The notes under the pieces were generated by a model. It saw only the letters and a list, made by a program, of their open reading frames with translations. It did no database searches and had not been told where the DNA came from. Source: Clostridia bacterium (lineage in GTDB: Bacteria; Bacillota; Clostridia; Christensenellales; Aristaeellaceae). From it: DNA of 64,000 bases. A program made the position numbers and the translations under genes. Positions within the stretch are counted from its first letter, which is position 1, and each line of letters opens with the position of its first letter. Below, one piece after another: positions 1 through 8,327 of the stretch. The stretch covers positions 22,718 through 86,717 of the forward strand of contig JAGBFR010000025.1 of assembly GCA_017936375.1 (NCBI GenBank), in the 5' to 3' direction.

Positions 1-159
1 GGGCGCAACAGGCAGGTCAGGCGCATGTTTGACGCGGTGGGGCACAAGGTGCTCCTCCTGCGCAGGATCCGCTTTGGCCCGCTGGAGCTGGGCGATCTCA
101 GGCGCGGGGAATGGCGCGAACTGACCGAACAGGAGATTGAGACACTCAGGCAGATGTAA
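1..159 (+). CDS. Ribosomal-RNA pseudouridine synthase, C-terminal end only (RsuA/RluB family)
   Basis: The reading frame is open from the first base and ends at TAA 157-159, giving the last 52 residues of a protein. The start GRNRQVRRMFDAVGHKV and the following RxRxGPLxLGDLRxGEWRxLT pattern are the conserved C-terminal part of RsuA/RluB-type enzymes, which convert uridine to pseudouridine in 16S or 23S rRNA. The catalytic Asp and the S4 domain lie upstream of the window, so whether it acts on the small or large subunit cannot be told. The next gene starts 45 bases later on the same strand. Confidence 0.85.
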   Translation, partial: GRNRQVRRMFDAVGHKVLLLRRIRFGPLELGDLRRGEWRELTEQEIETLRQM

Positions 160-204
160 TAGACGCGCGCACGCGCGAGGATGAGCAGCGAGAGGTGACA
201 GAGG

Positions 205-3003
205 ATGAAAAGCGATCTGACCTGCCCGGTGGAGGTCGTCAGCGTACGGCTTGGCCAGGAGACCTATGGCGAGGAGGCAAAGGAGCAGCTTGTCTGCGTG
301 ATTGAGTTCTTCAATCTGTCCGACAGGGTGATCGAGAGCCTGCAGATGAACATCATCTGCTTTGCCGCGGACGGCACACGCATCGGCGGACGCCTTGTCC
401 GCGCGAGCGCGAGGGGCGAGGGGCGCGCGCGCTTTTCCGGCGCGTTCATGCCCGAGCATGTCGACGGCACCGAGCGTGTGGAGGCCTCTGTGGAAAAGGT
501 CTGGTTCCAGGGCGGCATGGTCTGGCGGCGCGAGGAGCGCAATGTGCGTGAATACACGCCTAACGCGCTGCCCGAGGGACGCGAACTGGATCGCCTGCGC
601 GCCGTCGCCGGGCCGGACGCGGCTGGCTATGCGCGCGAGGACGACATCGTCTGGATGTGCGTCTGCGGCAGGGCGAACCGCACCAGCGACGGCAAGTGCC
701 TGCGCTGTGAGCGCGAGCGCGCGGCTGTGCTGCGGGATTACTGCTTTGCTGCGATCGACTCGACCGTGGGCCGCAGGGAGCGCATGCTCGAAGAGAAGAC
801 CATGGAAACCATGCGCCGCAGCAGCGAGGAGACGGCGAAACAGGTCGCCGATGAAAAGAAGAAGGAAAAGCGCAGGCGCAGGCGCATGCATGCGGTCATT
901 GCGCTGCTGATTCTTGTGATCATCGGCCTGCTGATGGCGCGCTGGGGCGTGCCGTACGCCGCCGGGCTGTATGCGGATTATGAGATGAAGCAGGGGCATG
1001 CGGCTGACGCCAAGGAAGTCTACGGCTTCATCGACCGGTATTGGCCGGGCTTTGGCGGCGCTGCCGATCGTGCCAACGAGGCGGAGACGATCATCATCGA
1101 GGGGCTCATCACCGCGAACACGGATGAGTCGCTGGAAAACGCCGCCCGCCGCGCGCAGGAGCTGAAGACGGAGGGCGCGCCGGCGCTGCATGAGCGCGCT
1201 GTTATCGCGCGCGCGCAGCTGGCGATTGAAAACAAGGATACCGACAGCGCAGAGGCGCTGCTTGCCGCCCTGCCGAAGAGCGAGACGGCACAGAATATGC
1301 TCCTTGAGCTGGTCCGCAGCATCGCGGACGAGGCGATGGCGATGACGGATTACCCGACGGCCATCGCGCGCTATGAATCTCTCGGCGAGGCGGGCGACGC
1401 GCAGGAGATGAAGCTTGAATGCGTCTATCTCTATGGCAGGCAGCTCATGCGCGAGGGGAAGTATGCCCTTGCCTGTGAGCAGCTGCTGCAGGTGACCGAC
1501 CGCGAGGACGCGATCTCTCTGATCCGCCAGTGCCGCTATGCGCTGGCGGGCGAAAAGATGGAGGCTGGGGAATATATCGAGGCCGCCGCTCTCTATGAGA
1601 CGCTGGGCGTCTACGAGGAGGCGGAAACGCGCGGAAAGTACTGCCGCTATACGGCGGGCATGGATGCGCTGGCGGACGGCAGGCTCGAGGAGGCTGCGCA
1701 GCAGCTGAAGCTGGCGGAGGATTACGAGGACGCGCATCAGCAGTATACGGATGTGTCCTTTACGCTGGGCAGCGCCGCGATGACCGACGGACGCTATGCC
1801 GACGCCATCCGCTGGCTGGAGCAGCTGGACCGCGAGGGCGAGATCGCAGAGGCGTATCAGCTCTCCGTCTATACCTACGCCAGGCAGCTGGAGGACGCGG
1901 GGCAGCTCGTGCCTGCGCTGGAGCAGTTTGCCGTTGTGGGCGACTATGAGGATGCGGCGGAGCGCTGCAGAGCGATCGAGTACACGCTCGCCGTGCGTGA
2001 GATGGCGCAGTCCGCCGAGGCGGCGCTGGCGCGCTTTGAGGCGCTGGGCGAGTATAAGGACGCGCCCGAGCAGGCGGACGCCTGCCGCTATATGATTGCT
2101 TCTGCGGCGTTTGACGCGGGCGAATATGAGGATGCACTTGAGCGCTTTGAGGCGCTGGGCGAGTATGAGGACAGCGCGAGCCAGGCGCAGCGCAGCCGTT
2201 ACGCGCTGGCGAATCAGATGAGCGCGATGACGCTCTATGCCGAGGCGGCCTCGCTTTATGAGGCGTGCGGCGTCTATCTGGACGCGGAGGAGCGCGCGAT
2301 GCGCATGCGCTATGAGCAGGCGGCTGCGCTGGAATCTGCCGGCGAATACGAGTCCGCGGCGAAGGCGTTTGCCGCGCTTGGCAGCTATGAGGACGCCAAG
2401 ACGCGGACGGGCCGCTGCGAGGACGCGTGGCTGAAGAAGGCCTATCGCGCTGCTGTGATGGATATGGAGCTGGGTGATTACGACAGCGTGATTGCGGGGC
2501 TTGAGCCCTATTGGCAGAAGGAACTGCCGGAGCGGTATGCGAGCATGACGGATATGTACCGTGAGGCCAGCATCGCCCGCGGCGAGGCGCTCATCGAGCA
2601 GGGCAAGCCGTTTGACGCGCTGCCCATCCTTGAAAAGATTACGGACAGCAGGCGCGTGGACAAGCTGCTGGACGCCTATGTCTACGGCGTGATCGGCCGC
2701 TGGAAGGACCTCCAGGGCGGGGAATACATTTTCAGGCGCGACGGCTCCTGCTCGATTCTGGGCGTGGAGGGCTGGTACGGCGGCGAGGCGTATGACCTGT
2801 ATATCGGCGAGGAACCCTATCCCGATAAGACGGTCTATTCTGTGGTCGATCTGAGAAAGAAATCGCTCACGCTGCGCCGGGCGGAGGATAAGAAGAACAT
2901 CCGCCTGACGTATCTGGGCGAGCCGACTCCGGCGCCCGAGCCGGAAACTGAGCCGGAGATCACGCCGGCGACACCGGCTGAGGCGCAGCGCGCCGAGTCA
3001 TAA
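205..3003 (+). CDS. Zinc-ribbon, single-TM protein with long TPR-like repeat domain
   Basis: This 932-residue protein is not a recognised named family. Residues 1-120 form a beta-rich domain. C152, C154, C165 and C168 form a zinc-ribbon-like cluster. A highly basic stretch (about 219-228) precedes one membrane segment at about 229-248, so the N-terminus is probably cytoplasmic. The outer part, about 260-830, is a run of degenerate 30-40-residue helical repeats with the recurring signature Y-(E/A)-x-A-x-x-x-(F/Y)-E-x-L-G-x-Y-x-D-A, which resembles TPR/Sel1-like solenoids. A C-terminal domain (about 835-910) and a Pro/Glu tail follow. The ATG at 205 follows GAGG closely. A sensing or scaffold role at the membrane is inference only. 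Confidence 0.7.
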   Translation: MKSDLTCPVEVVSVRLGQETYGEEAKEQLVCVIEFFNLSDRVIESLQMNIICFAADGTRIGGRLVRASARGEGRARFSGAFMPEHVDGTERVEASVEKVWFQGGMVWRREERNVREYTPNALPEGRELDRLRAVAGPDAAGYAREDDIVWMCVCGRANRTSDGKCLRCERERAAVLRDYCFAAIDSTVGRRERMLEEKTMETMRRSSEETAKQVADEKKKEKRRRRRMHAVIALLILVIIGLLMARWGVPYAAGLYADYEMKQGHAADAKEVYGFIDRYWPGFGGAADRANEAETIIIEGLITANTDESLENAARRAQELKTEGAPALHERAVIARAQLAIENKDTDSAEALLAALPKSETAQNMLLELVRSIADEAMAMTDYPTAIARYESLGEAGDAQEMKLECVYLYGRQLMREGKYALACEQLLQVTDREDAISLIRQCRYALAGEKMEAGEYIEAAALYETLGVYEEAETRGKYCRYTAGMDALADGRLEEAAQQLKLAEDYEDAHQQYTDVSFTLGSAAMTDGRYADAIRWLEQLDREGEIAEAYQLSVYTYARQLEDAGQLVPALEQFAVVGDYEDAAERCRAIEYTLAVREMAQSAEAALARFEALGEYKDAPEQADACRYMIASAAFDAGEYEDALERFEALGEYEDSASQAQRSRYALANQMSAMTLYAEAASLYEACGVYLDAEERAMRMRYEQAAALESAGEYESAAKAFAALGSYEDAKTRTGRCEDAWLKKAYRAAVMDMELGDYDSVIAGLEPYWQKELPERYASMTDMYREASIARGEALIEQGKPFDALPILEKITDSRRVDKLLDAYVYGVIGRWKDLQGGEYIFRRDGSCSILGVEGWYGGEAYDLYIGEEPYPDKTVYSVVDLRKKSLTLRRAEDKKNIRLTYLGEPTPAPEPETEPEITPATPAEAQRAES

Positions 3004-3027
3004 TCCCGAAGGGAAGCATTCAAAGGC

Positions 3028-3408
3028 ATGAAAAAGAAGGACATGATACTCATCGCCGTGCTGCTGCTGGCTGCGCTTGCGCTCTATGCCGTGTCGCAGA
3101 TCACGCTGGGCGCGCCTGCGGCGTCCGTGGTGGTGACGCTCGACGGCAAAGAGGTGCTCAGAAAGCCCCTCGCCGTCGAGGGCCGCTACCCGATTGAGCA
3201 GGCGGACGGATCGGTCAATGTGATCGCCGTCGAGGACGGCGCGGTCTATATGGCGGAGGCGAACTGCCGCGACGGCCTGTGCATCAGGCAGGGCAGGATG
3301 AAGAATGCTGCCAAAACCATCGTCTGTCTGCCGCATAAGCTGGTTGTTCAGCTCAGCGGCGAACCCATTGTGCAGGAGAACAGCGATCTGGACGTGATCA
3401 TTCAGTGA
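3028..3408 (+). CDS. NusG domain II-like membrane-anchored protein
   Basis: This 126-residue protein has a signal anchor at residues 5-24 followed by one small extracellular beta domain. The pattern with CRDGLCIRQG and then CLPHKLVV is typical of the NusG_II family of Firmicutes, with Cys residues that could pair outside the cell. The family is small and membrane-tethered, and its molecular role is not established. It lies 24 bases behind the zinc-ribbon/repeat protein and probably shares its transcript. Confidence 0.75.
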   Translation: MKKKDMILIAVLLLAALALYAVSQITLGAPAASVVVTLDGKEVLRKPLAVEGRYPIEQADGSVNVIAVEDGAVYMAEANCRDGLCIRQGRMKNAAKTIVCLPHKLVVQLSGEPIVQENSDLDVIIQ

Positions 3409-3485
3409 CGTCCTGCGCAGATGAATCGGGGAAAGAATCCGCGCCTTCGGGTGAGGGTTCTTTTCTCACATTTTACGGAGGTTTC

Positions 3486-4721
3486 ATGAATCCCATCAGA
3501 ATCTGGCTCAGCGACGCGAGGAAGCGTCCTGATTCCCGCCATGTCGATACCTGCGACGGCCTGCGCGCCATCGCGATCCTGATTGTCGCGTGGTATCACA
3601 TCTGGCAGCAGTCATGGCTCTACCCGGCGGTGGATGTTTTCGGGCGGCATATCAGCTTTGATCCGCTGGTCCGCTCGGGCTACATGTGGGTCGACATGAT
3701 GATCCTGATCAGCGGCTTCTGCCATTACCTGCCATGGGCGCGCCTTGCCGATGGGGATAAGCGCCCGCATCCTGTGGATTTCTATGCGAAGCGCCTGTTC
3801 AGGATTCACCCGTCGTATCTGCTGACGATCGCGGTGATGTTTGCCGTGGCGCTGGCGACGGACGCCTACTACAGCGATGCGCATCTGCGGCTGGATCTCT
3901 TCTCTCATCTGACGTACACGCATACGTTCTTTTACAATTCGTACTATGCCAGCAATCTCGGCGGCGCGCTGTGGACGCTGGCCATCGAGCTTCAGTTCTA
4001 TCTGATTTTCCCGTGGCTGGCGAGGGAATTCAAGCGTTCTCCGCTGATGACCTTCCTGGCGATGACCTGCTTTTCCGTGGCCTTCAGGCTGTGGGGGCTT
4101 TCGCGCTATGCCGACGTGTCGATGATCGTCAATCAGCTGCCGGCGTATCTGGATACCTTCGCCTTCGGCATGGCCGGCGCGCATATCCACCATACGCTCT
4201 CCAGGCATAAGCGCGGCGCAGCATCGCGCATCGCCTGTTCGGCGCTCTGCGTGATGATGATTCCGCTTGTCTGGCGCGTGGTGCGCGCGCAGGCGTCTCT
4301 TTCCAGCGTGGAGGCGATCCGCATCGGTCAGATGAATCACCGCATGGCGATGAATGTGCTGGGCTGCGCGCTGCTCGTCCTCTCGGCGAATGCCGGGCTG
4401 ATCGTGCGCAGGCTGCTGTCCAATCCGCTGACGCGCTTTGTCTCTGCGGTGTCGATGCAGTTCTACATCTGGCATCAGACGATTGCCGTCTGGCTGCTCA
4501 AGTACAGGGTGATCCCCAGCGAGGCGGAGCACCCCAATTACGAGGGCGATCTGAGATGGCAGGTGCTCTATACGATCGCATGCTTTGCTGTGTCCTTCCT
4601 CGTCAGCGCGGTGCTGACATACGGCTTTGAGCGGCCTGTGAGCCGGCTCCTGCAGAGGGAATGGAACGCATGGCGCACACGCCCGAAGAAGACGGCGCAC
4701 GCAGAGGAGGCGGAGGAATAA
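3486..4721 (+). CDS. Acyltransferase 3 family membrane protein
   Basis: This 411-residue polytopic protein has about ten hydrophobic segments. The N-terminal motif CDGLRAIAILIVAWYHIW holds the Arg and His expected of acyltransferase-3 enzymes (OafA/YrhL type), and KRLFRIHPSYLL is the usual second motif. Such proteins move acyl groups, often acetyl, onto extracellular glycans or lipids. The start at 3486 is chosen because GGAGG sits just before it; an in-frame GTG at 3405 lacks such a site. The stop codon shares one base with the start of the endonuclease IV gene, which suggests translational coupling. The substrate is unknown. Confidence 0.85.
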   Translation: MNPIRIWLSDARKRPDSRHVDTCDGLRAIAILIVAWYHIWQQSWLYPAVDVFGRHISFDPLVRSGYMWVDMMILISGFCHYLPWARLADGDKRPHPVDFYAKRLFRIHPSYLLTIAVMFAVALATDAYYSDAHLRLDLFSHLTYTHTFFYNSYYASNLGGALWTLAIELQFYLIFPWLAREFKRSPLMTFLAMTCFSVAFRLWGLSRYADVSMIVNQLPAYLDTFAFGMAGAHIHHTLSRHKRGAASRIACSALCVMMIPLVWRVVRAQASLSSVEAIRIGQMNHRMAMNVLGCALLVLSANAGLIVRRLLSNPLTRFVSAVSMQFYIWHQTIAVWLLKYRVIPSEAEHPNYEGDLRWQVLYTIACFAVSFLVSAVLTYGFERPVSRLLQREWNAWRTRPKKTAHAEEAEE

Positions 4722-5554
4722 TGCTGCACATCGGATGCCATCTGTCGTGTTCAGCGGGCTATCTGGCGATGGGCCGTCAGGCGCTGGCGATCGGGGCGGA
4801 TACGTTTCAGTTTTTCACGCGCAATCCGCGCGGCGGCTCGGTCAAGGCGTTTGACCCGGAGGACGCGAAGGCGCTGGTTGATTTCATGCAGGCGCACCGC
4901 TTTGCGCCCGTGCTGGCGCATGCGCCGTATACGCTCAATGCCTGCGCAGCGGAGCCCTCCATCCGCGAGTTTGCGGAGCGGACGATGCGCGAGGATCTGG
5001 AGCGGCTTTCGCATATTCCCGGCGCGATGCTCAATTTCCATCCCGGCAGCCATGTGAAGCAGGGCGCGGAGACGGGCATACGGCTGATCGCGCAGATGCT
5101 CGATCGTGTCCTGACCGCGGACATTCAGACGCCTGTGCTGCTTGAGACCATGGCGGGCAAGGGCAGCGAGGTCGGCCGCAGCTTTGAGGAGCTGCGCGCG
5201 ATCATGGACGCCAGCCGCGAGGGGGACAGGCTGGGCGTTTGCCTAGATACCTGCCATGTATCCGACGCGGGCTATGACGTCGTCGGGCGGCTTGACGACG
5301 TGCTGGAGGAGTTTGACCGGGTCGTGGGCCTTGAGCGCCTTCGTGCCATCCATATCAATGACAGCAAGAATCCGCCCGGCAGCCGCAAGGACAGGCATGA
5401 GCGGATCGGCGAAGGGCAGATCGGGCTGGAAGCGCTGGTGCGCGTGATCAATCATCCTGCGCTGCGCAGCCTGCCCTTCTATCTGGAGACGCCCAATGAG
5501 ATTGACGGCTATGCGCAGGAGATTGCGCTGCTGCGCAGCCGGTATAAGGAATGA
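4721..5554 (+). CDS. nfo: Deoxyribonuclease IV (endonuclease IV, AP endonuclease)
   Basis: This 277-residue protein is the usual length for endonuclease IV, a Zn-dependent TIM-barrel enzyme that cuts DNA 5' of abasic sites in base-excision repair. The start HIGCHLSCSAGY, the mid motif LNFHPGSH, the LETMAGKGSE segment, CLDTCHVSDAGY and the C-terminal HINDSKNPPGSRKDRHERIG are the family's metal-binding signatures. The start ATG overlaps the preceding TAA (TAATG). Confidence 0.96.
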   Translation: MLHIGCHLSCSAGYLAMGRQALAIGADTFQFFTRNPRGGSVKAFDPEDAKALVDFMQAHRFAPVLAHAPYTLNACAAEPSIREFAERTMREDLERLSHIPGAMLNFHPGSHVKQGAETGIRLIAQMLDRVLTADIQTPVLLETMAGKGSEVGRSFEELRAIMDASREGDRLGVCLDTCHVSDAGYDVVGRLDDVLEEFDRVVGLERLRAIHINDSKNPPGSRKDRHERIGEGQIGLEALVRVINHPALRSLPFYLETPNEIDGYAQEIALLRSRYKE

Positions 5555-5567
5555 GGAGGAACAGAAG

Positions 5568-6476
5568 ATGGAAATCCGTAAGGTTGGCCTGATCGGCCTT
5601 GGCGCGGTGGGCATGAACTTTGGCGAGCACCTGCTTGACGCCGGCGCGGATCTGCTGGTCATCGCCGACGAGGGACGCATCGCCCGCTTCAGGGAAGAGG
5701 GCCTGTACAGCAATGGAAAGAAGATTGAATTCACCTATGCCTCGCCGAAGGAGGCGCAGGAGGTGGATCTGCTGCTGATCGCCACAAAGATCGGCGGGCT
5801 GCGCGGGGCGATGGAGACCGCCGCGCCCTTTATCGGCGCGCATACGCTGCTTGTCTGCCTGATCAACGGCATCACCAGCGAGAGCCTGCTCGCCGAACGC
5901 TTTGGCGGGGAGAATGTGCTATACAGCGTTGCGCAGGGTATGGACGCGGTCAAGGTGGGCAATCAGCTCACTTACACGAATTCCGGCAGGATCGTGCTGG
6001 GTGAAAAGGAGCCCGGCCCCGTCTCTGCGCGCGTGCAGGCGGTGGCGGATTACCTGAACAGCCATGGCGTGACCTGCCAGCCGGTGGAGGATATGGTCCG
6101 CCGCCAGTGGGGCAAGCTGATGCTCAACGTCGGCCTCAATCAGGCCTGCATGGTCTTTGAGGGCGATTATTCCGCCGTGCAGAAGCCCGGCAGGGCGCGC
6201 GATACGATGCTTGGCGCGATGCGCGAGGCGCAGACGCTCGCCGCGCTGGAGGGCTTTGCGATCAGCGAGGCGGAGTTTGAAGAGTGGGTGGCGATGGTCG
6301 ACGGCCTCGCGCCGGAGGGCAAGCCGAGCATGCGCCAGGACGGCGAGGCGCACAGGAAGAGCGAGGTCGAGCTTTTCGCCGATACGATGATCCGCCTCAG
6401 TGAAAAGCATGGCGTGCCCGTCCCCGTCAACCGCTGGCTCTACGAGCGCGTGATGGAGATGGAAGCGGCTTACTGA
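5568..6476 (+). CDS. Ketopantoate reductase family (2-dehydropantoate 2-reductase-like)
   Basis: This 302-residue protein has an N-terminal Rossmann motif GLIGLGAVGMNFG (about residues 7-19) for NADP(H). The conserved Lys in RRQWGKLMLNVGLNQ and a Glu in KSEVELFAD occupy the catalytic and substrate-binding places of PanE. PanE reduces ketopantoate to pantoate in coenzyme A synthesis. Many Clostridia carry several paralogues acting on other 2-oxoacids, and no other pantothenate gene is nearby, so the substrate is left open. GAGGAGGA precedes the ATG at 5568. A hairpin terminator follows. Confidence 0.85.
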   Translation: MEIRKVGLIGLGAVGMNFGEHLLDAGADLLVIADEGRIARFREEGLYSNGKKIEFTYASPKEAQEVDLLLIATKIGGLRGAMETAAPFIGAHTLLVCLINGITSESLLAERFGGENVLYSVAQGMDAVKVGNQLTYTNSGRIVLGEKEPGPVSARVQAVADYLNSHGVTCQPVEDMVRRQWGKLMLNVGLNQACMVFEGDYSAVQKPGRARDTMLGAMREAQTLAALEGFAISEAEFEEWVAMVDGLAPEGKPSMRQDGEAHRKSEVELFADTMIRLSEKHGVPVPVNRWLYERVMEMEAAY

Positions 6477-6496
6477 TCCCATTCCAAAGCATAAAG

Positions 6497-6527
6497 AAAA
6501 CTGCCCGGCAGAATCGGACAGTTTTTT
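6497..6527. terminator. Bidirectional rho-independent terminator
   Basis: The arms AAAACTGCCCG and CGGACAGTTTT pair with one internal mismatch around a 7-base loop. The T run serves the plus-strand gene and the A run serves the converging asparaginase gene on the minus strand. Confidence 0.8.
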
Positions 6528-6575
6528 CATATCGGGGAAGAATTGGGTGATTTGAAGCGTCTTATATGTAACGGC

Positions 6576-7577
6576 TCAGACGAAGCGCAGCAGATCGTGC
6601 GACACAGGCTGATAGAAGAGTACTGCGATCTCGCTGAGCTCATGCGCCTGCGGGAGGATCCACATGAGCTTGGTGACGACGGACTCGACCGTCATCGTGT
6701 GCGCCTGCAGGACGCCCGGCGTATCCGCCACGCGCGCGCCGACCTGATAGACGGACAGATCGCTGCCTTCGTGCGGCACCTGCGTGGTGATGACGATGGG
6801 CTTGCCGATGCGCGCCCATGCAGCGACGGCGGCAAGGAAATCCTCGCTTTCATAGCAGGGGAGGCCGCCCACGCCGAAGCTCTCGATCACCAGCGCGTCA
6901 AAGCTGTCCAGCAGCGTATAGAGCACGCCCGGATTCATGCCGGGGATGAGGCGCAGGACAAAGACGCGGGGGTTGAGCTGATCGTAGAAGACGGGGCAGC
7001 CCTCGGGCTTGGGCTCGCGGATATAGTGAAGGATGCGTCCCTCGCGAAGGAGGGCGACGTCGGGATAATCGATGCTGGAAAAGGCGTTGAGGGATTTGGT
7101 GCGTGTCTTGCGCGCACGCGTGCCGGTGATGACCCGGCCGTCAAAGACCAGCAGCACGCCGTGAAGCTCGTCATCCTGCGCGGCGAGGAAGGCGTCGTAG
7201 AGATTGCGGCGCGCGTCCGTATCCTGAGAGTAGATGGACTTCTGCGAGCCGGTGAGGACGATGGGCTTGGCGCTTTGCTGGATGAGATAGGACAGGGCGC
7301 TGGCGGTATAGGCCATGGTGTCCGTGCCGTGGGTGATGACAAAGCCGTCGTAGTCCTCGTAATGCTTGCGCACGCAGGCGGCGATGGCCAGCCAGCATTC
7401 TGGGGACATGTTCGTCGAATCGATATTCATCAGCTGCAGGGCGTCGATGCGGCACAAATCCCGCAGCGCAGGCACACAGTCAAGGATATCCTGCGCGCGC
7501 AGCTGCGGCGCGAGGCCGGCGATCGTGGGCCGGCTGGCGATGGTGCCGCCGGTGGCGATGAGCAGAATGCTTTTCAT
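6576..7577 (-). CDS. ansA: L-asparaginase, type I-like
   Basis: This 333-residue enzyme hydrolyses asparagine to aspartate and ammonia. ATGGTIAS at residues 8-15 carries the nucleophilic Thr, and HGTDTM carries the second Thr-Asp pair of the family. There is no signal peptide, which fits the cytoplasmic type I enzyme. It converges on the ketopantoate reductase gene. A TATACT -10 element lies at 7609-7614 on the minus strand without a clear -35. Confidence 0.93.
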   Translation of the reverse strand: MKSILLIATGGTIASRPTIAGLAPQLRAQDILDCVPALRDLCRIDALQLMNIDSTNMSPECWLAIAACVRKHYEDYDGFVITHGTDTMAYTASALSYLIQQSAKPIVLTGSQKSIYSQDTDARRNLYDAFLAAQDDELHGVLLVFDGRVITGTRARKTRTKSLNAFSSIDYPDVALLREGRILHYIREPKPEGCPVFYDQLNPRVFVLRLIPGMNPGVLYTLLDSFDALVIESFGVGGLPCYESEDFLAAVAAWARIGKPIVITTQVPHEGSDLSVYQVGARVADTPGVLQAHTMTVESVVTKLMWILPQAHELSEIAVLFYQPVSHDLLRFV

Positions 7578-7643
7578 GAGGCGCGTTCCTTTCGCGTTTG
7601 CTGGTAACAGTATACCACGTTTTTGAGGGATGAAAAAGAGGCT

Positions 7644-7672
7644 TTGACGAATGGCGCACGGGATGATATAAT
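7644..7672 (+). promoter_or_regulatory. Sigma-A promoter for the 7754 secreted protein gene
   Basis: TTGACG at 7644-7649 and TATAAT at 7667-7672 are separated by 17 bases. The spacing and both hexamers are near consensus. The predicted transcript starts about 75 bases before the ATG at 7754. Confidence 0.8.
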
Positions 7673-7753
7673 ATACGACCGTGATCCATTTGCCATAGAG
7701 AAAAGGGCGGCGCGCTGCTGGCAGCTGCCGGCCGGAATCAAGGAGGATACAGA

Positions 7754-8251
7754 ATGAAAAAACTGATGACTGCGCTGATGGCGCTTATGCTGCTGCTGCC
7801 CGCGCTTGCGCTGGCGGCGGGCCCCGTGCTGCTCGTTGAGCTGCCGGAAGATGCGCTGATGGTGGAGAATATTGAGTTTGAGGATGGGGATTTCATCCAG
7901 ACCTATCAGATGGGCGGCGCTCAGGTGCAGCTGCTGCGCTATGCGTCCTTTGACATGACTGTCGAGGAGTTGGCGATGAGCGACTGGGCCGGTGCGCAGA
8001 ATGTCCTGCCGATGGAGATGACCCGCGTGGGCAATTTCCCGATGAGCGGCGTGACGCTGACCTATGCCGAGGAGGGGCAGGAGCCTCTTGACGTGACCCT
8101 TGCTCTGGTGGACGCCGGCGCGTATACGCTGGTGTTCAGCGCGGTGGTTCCGCAGGGCGCGGACGAGGCTGTGCATGCGCAGATCGACGCCCTTGTAAAG
8201 ACCATGCAGGTCTACAGCGAGGAGCTGGGCGGCGAGGGCGAAGTGGGCTGA
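7754..8251 (+). CDS. Small secreted protein of unknown function
   Basis: This 165-residue protein has a clear signal peptide (KK, hydrophobic core, LALAA cleavage region near residue 22). The mature part is acidic, with alternating hydrophobic residues that suggest a beta sandwich, and ends in a Gly/Glu tail. I do not recognise the family. It has its own strong promoter and terminator, so it forms a single-gene unit between the divergent asparaginase gene and the convergent murC. GGAGG lies before the ATG. Confidence 0.7.
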   Translation: MKKLMTALMALMLLLPALALAAGPVLLVELPEDALMVENIEFEDGDFIQTYQMGGAQVQLLRYASFDMTVEELAMSDWAGAQNVLPMEMTRVGNFPMSGVTLTYAEEGQEPLDVTLALVDAGAYTLVFSAVVPQGADEAVHAQIDALVKTMQVYSEELGGEGEVG

Positions 8252-8275
8252 GGCTCCAAATAAACAGCACACAGG

Positions 8276-8310
8276 AAAAGCAGCGGTGATCAAAGCGCCG
8301 CTGCTTTTTT
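8276..8310. terminator. Bidirectional terminator between the 7754 gene and murC
   Basis: The arms AAAAGCAGCGG and CCGCTGCTTTT pair perfectly over 11 bases around an 11-base loop, with T and A tails on either side. It can serve both converging genes. Confidence 0.85.
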
Positions 8311-8327
8311 ATGTGATGGAAATAAGA

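Noticed and set aside
6543-7607. A plus-strand frame of 354 codons opposite the asparaginase gene
   Set aside because: The asparaginase on the minus strand has both active-site motifs; this frame is a shadow.
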